From positions 2,050,001 through 2,114,000 of the forward strand of contig CALZFC010000045.1 of assembly GCA_945643635.1 (NCBI GenBank): DNA of 64,000 bases, read 5' to 3'. The DNA comes from Allodiplogaster sudhausi (Eukaryota > Nematoda > Chromadorea > Rhabditida > Diplogasteridae). The first letter of the stretch is position 1; each line of letters begins with the position of its first letter. Below, piece by piece: positions 60,801 through 64,000 of the stretch. The position numbers and the translations under genes were made by a program. Below the pieces are notes generated by a model. The model had not been told where the DNA came from. It saw nothing but the letters and a program-made list of their open reading frames with translations, and made no database searches.

Positions 60801-63800
60801 CTGGTGCATGGCACGGTACAGGGCACGGTGCAGGGCATGGTGCAGGGCACGGTGCAGGGCATGGTGCAGGGCGCAGGGGTCTGGAATTCAGATAAAATTA
60901 TTCTAAAATTGGAATTTAGAAATTCGTTTTCCGAATTCCAGGCCCCCGCGCCCTGCACCGTGCCCTGCACCATGCCATGCACCGTGCCCTGCAGCGTGCC
61001 CTGCACCGTGCCCTGCACCGTGCCCTGCACCGTGCCCTGCACCGTGCCCTGCACCGTGCCCTGCACCGTGCCCTGCACCGTGCCCTGCACCGTGCCCTGC
61101 ACCGTGCCCTGCACCGTGCCCTGCACCGTGCCCTGCACCGTGCCCTGCGCCGTGCTCCGCATCGTGCCCTGCAGGCCAGAAAGCAGGCAACGAATTTCTT
61201 AATTCCAATTTTAGAATAATTTTATCCGAATTCCAGGAACCCGCGCCCTGCAATGCCGTGCACCGTGCCGTGCACCTTGCCCTGCACCGTGCCGGGCACC
61301 AATAAAAAAGGCAACGAATTTCCAAATTCCAAAATTCTAAAATTATTCTAAAATTGGAATTTAGAAATTCGTTGCCTGCTTTCTGGCCTGCAGGGCACTT
61401 TGCAGGGCATGGTGCAGAGCACGGTGCAGGGCACCGTGCACGGCACGTTGCAGGGCGCAGTAGCCTGGAATTCGGATAAAATTATTCTAAAATTGGAATT
61501 TAGAAATTCGTTGCCTGCTTTCTGGCCTGCAGGGCACGATGCACAGCACGGCGAAGGGCACGTTGCAGGGCACGGTGCAGGGCACGGTGCAGGACATGGT
61601 GCAGGGCACGGTGCAGGGCACGGTGCAGGGCACGGTGCAGGACATGGTGCAGGGCACGGTGCAGGGCACGGTGCAGGGCATGGTGCAGAGCACGGTGCAC
61701 GGCACGGTGCAGGGTACGGATAAAATTGGAATTTAGAAATTCGTTGCCTGCCCTCTGGCATGCATTGCACCATTGGGCAGCTATAATTTAGAAATTCGTT
61801 GCCTGCTCTCTGGCGTGCATGGCGCCATTGAGCAGCTATTTTTACGGAAGTCCTATATTTATTTAAAATTTTAAGTTAGAAATTCGTTGCCTTTTTTTAT
61901 TGATGCCCGGCACGGTGCACGGCACGGTGCAGGGCATGGTGCAGGGCATGGTGCAGGGCACCGTGCACGGCACGTTGCAGGGCGCAGGGCCTGGAATTCG
62001 GATAAAATTATTCTAAAATTAGAATTTAGAAATTCGTTGCCTGCTTTCTGGCCTGCAGGGCACGATGCACAGCACGGCGAAGGGCACGGTGCAGGGCACG
62101 GTGCAGGGCACGGTGCAGGACATGGTGCAGGGCACGGTGCAGGGCACGGTGCAGGACATGGTGCAGGGCACGGTGCAGGGCACGGTGCAGGGCATGGTGC
62201 AGAGCACGGTGCACGGCACGGTGCAGGGTACGGATAAAATTGGAATTTAGAAATTCGTTGCCTGCCCTCTGGCATGCATTGCACCATTGGGCAGCTATAA
62301 TTTAGAAATTCGTTGCCTGCTCTCTGGCGTGCATGGCGCCATTGAGCAGCTATTTTTACGGAAGTCCTATATTTATTTAAAATTTTAAGTTAGAAATTCG
62401 TTGCCTTTTTTATTGATGCCCGGCACGGTGCACGGCACGGTGCCCGGCACGGTGCAGGGCACGGTGCAGGGCATGGTGCAGGGCACGGTGCAGGGCATGG
62501 TGCAGGGCACGGTGCAGGGCATGGTGCAGGGCACGGTGCAGGGCATGGTGCAGGGCACGGTGCAGGGCATGGTGCAGGGCACGGTGCAGGGCATGGTGCA
62601 GGGCAAATAAATACAGGACGTCCGTAAATATAGCTGCTCAATGTTGCCATGCACGTAAGAGGGCAGGCAACGAATTTCTAAATTCCAATTTTATCCGTGC
62701 CCTGCACCGTGGCGTGCACCGTGCTCTGCACCGTGTCCTACGCCGTGCTATGCATCGTGCCCTACAGACCAGAGAGCAGGCAACGAATTTCTAATTTCCA
62801 ATTTTATCCGTGCCCTGCAGGGCAGGGTGCAGTGCACGGTACAGGGCAGGGTGCAGGGCACGGTTTAGGGCACGGTGCAGGGCACGGTGCAGGGCACGGT
62901 GCAGGGCATGGTGCAGGGCACGGTGCAGGGCATGGTGCAGGGCACGGTGCAAGGCACGGTGCAGGGCGCGGTGCACGGCACGGTGCACGGCACGGTGCAC
63001 GGCACGGTGCACTGCACCACTGTGCACGGCACGGTGCAGGCACGGTGCACGGCACGTTGCAGAGCGCGGGGGCCTGGAATTCGGATAAAATTATTCTAAA
63101 ATAGGAATTTAGTAATTCGTTGCTTGCTTTCTGGCCTGCAGGGCACGATGCGGAGCACGGCGCAGGGCACGGTGCAGGGCACGGTGAAGGGCACGGTGCA
63201 GGGCAAGGTGCAGGGCACGGTACGGGGCAGGGTGCAGGGCACGGTACGCAGGGCATGGTGCAGGGCATGGTGCAGGTCACGGTGCAGGGCACGGTGCATG
63301 GCATGGTGCAGGGCACGGTGCAGGGCGCGGGGGCCTGGAATTCGGACAACAAATTTCTAAATTCCAATTTTCTCCATGCCCTGCACCGTGCCGTGCACCG
63401 TGCCCTGCACAGTGCTGTGCATCGTGCCCTGCAGGCCAGCGAGCAAGCAACGAATTTCTCAGTTTCAATTTTAGAATAATTTTATAATTTTATCCGAATT
63501 CCAGGCCCCCGCGCCCTGCCCCGTGCCTTGCACCGTGCCCTGCACCATGCCCTGCACCGTGCCCTGCACCGTGCCCTGCAACGTGCCGTGCACCGTGCCC
63601 TGCACCGTGCCGTGCACCGTGCCGTGCACCGTGCCGTGCACCGTGCCGTGCACCGTGCCGTGCACCGTGCCGTGCACCGTGCCTTGCACCGTGCCCTGCA
63701 CCATGCCCTGCTCCGTGCCCTGCGCCGTGCTGTGCATCGTGCCCTGCAGGCCAGAAAGCAGGCAACGAATTTCTAAATTCCAATTTTAGAATAATTTTAT

Positions 63801-64000
63801 CCGAATTCCGTTCAGATCCACGGGCCCAGCAACGTGCTATGCACCGTGCTGCGCATCGTGCCCTGCAGGCCAGAAAGCAGGCAACGAATTTCTTAATTCC
63901 AATTTTAGAATAATTTTATCCGAATTCCAGGCCCCCACGCCCTGCAACTTGCCGTGCACCGTGCCGTGCACCAATAAAAAGGGCAACGAATTTCTAAATT
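54874..64000. repeat. Complex satellite array, 12-bp GC-rich core with AT-rich spacers, many inversions
   Basis: More than 9 kb made of three ingredients. (1) A 12-bp GGGCACGGTGCA unit, in runs of up to about 17 copies with one-base variants (ggcatggtgca, ggcacggtgcac). (2) An AT-rich 40-60-bp spacer containing aaattggaatttagaaattc followed by gttgcctgctttctggcctgcag. (3) A longer spacer with gcagctatatttacggacgtcc. Taking GGTGCAGGGCAC as forward, blocks are approximately: forward 54.9-55.86, reverse 55.92-56.78, forward 56.88-58.56, reverse 58.60-58.94, forward 59.03-59.59, reverse 59.59-60.78, forward 60.80-60.88, reverse 60.95-61.30, forward 61.39-62.60, reverse 62.70-62.77, forward 62.82-63.33, reverse 63.37-64.0 kb. 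The array continues past the window. Confidence 0.95.

Noticed and set aside
54874..64000. CRISPR-like or collagen-like interpretation of the repeats
   Set aside because: The repeats are contiguous 12-mers without unique spacers, in a eukaryotic context, and all frames are equally open, so neither a CRISPR array nor a protein-coding repeat is supported.

Overview
The window looks like nuclear DNA from a nematode. Evidence: genes made of many short exons (27-376 bp) with GT-AG introns; acceptor-like 'tttcag' sites immediately 5' of several start codons, as expected for spliced-leader trans-splicing; nematode-type (sigma-like) glutathione S-transferases; a BEL/Pao retrotransposon; and long GA/CT microsatellites in introns and spacers. 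The dense small-exon style recalls diplogastrids such as Pristionchus, but that placement is inference. No rRNA or tRNA gene was recognised.

Layout. 0.1-1.25 kb (-): small membrane-protein gene whose frame is broken by a 23-bp tandem duplication. 3.1-5.3 kb (+): 11-exon gene of unknown function. 5.3-11.7 kb: gene-poor, GA/CT-rich DNA with a Tc1/mariner-like MITE at 10.8 kb. 11.7-13.6 kb (+): single-pass membrane protein. 14.6-16.6 kb (+): PDZ-domain protein. 17.5-18.4 kb (+): small secreted protein. 19.1-32.3 kb (+): RIC1 homologue (partner of a Rab6 GEF), whose introns hold an 812-bp hAT-type element and a small palindromic element. 33.4-42.8 kb (-): a glutathione S-transferase tandem family with one intact copy and two broken ones, separated by a ~4.0-kb TIR-bounded element. 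43.1-50.9 kb (-): a decayed BEL/Pao element with truncated, partly inverted LTRs, sitting between two copies of a 134-bp flanking sequence. 52.5-53.8 kb (+): BAR-like protein. 54.4-54.8 kb (+): a fourth GST, cut off after exon 2. 54.9-64.0 kb: a tandem array built on a 12-bp GGGCACGGTGCA-type repeat with AT-rich spacers, which flips orientation many times and runs off the end of the window.

The left half is ordinary housekeeping or uncharacterised nematode genes. The right half is a decaying, transposon-rich GST neighbourhood that grades into satellite DNA. No operon-like or pathway link between neighbouring genes is evident except for the GST duplicates. Gene models were built by hand from splice signals and reading phase. 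Where exon lengths and phases close perfectly (3.1-5.3 kb, PDZ gene, GST1, secreted protein) they are fairly secure. Functions given without a named family are unknown.
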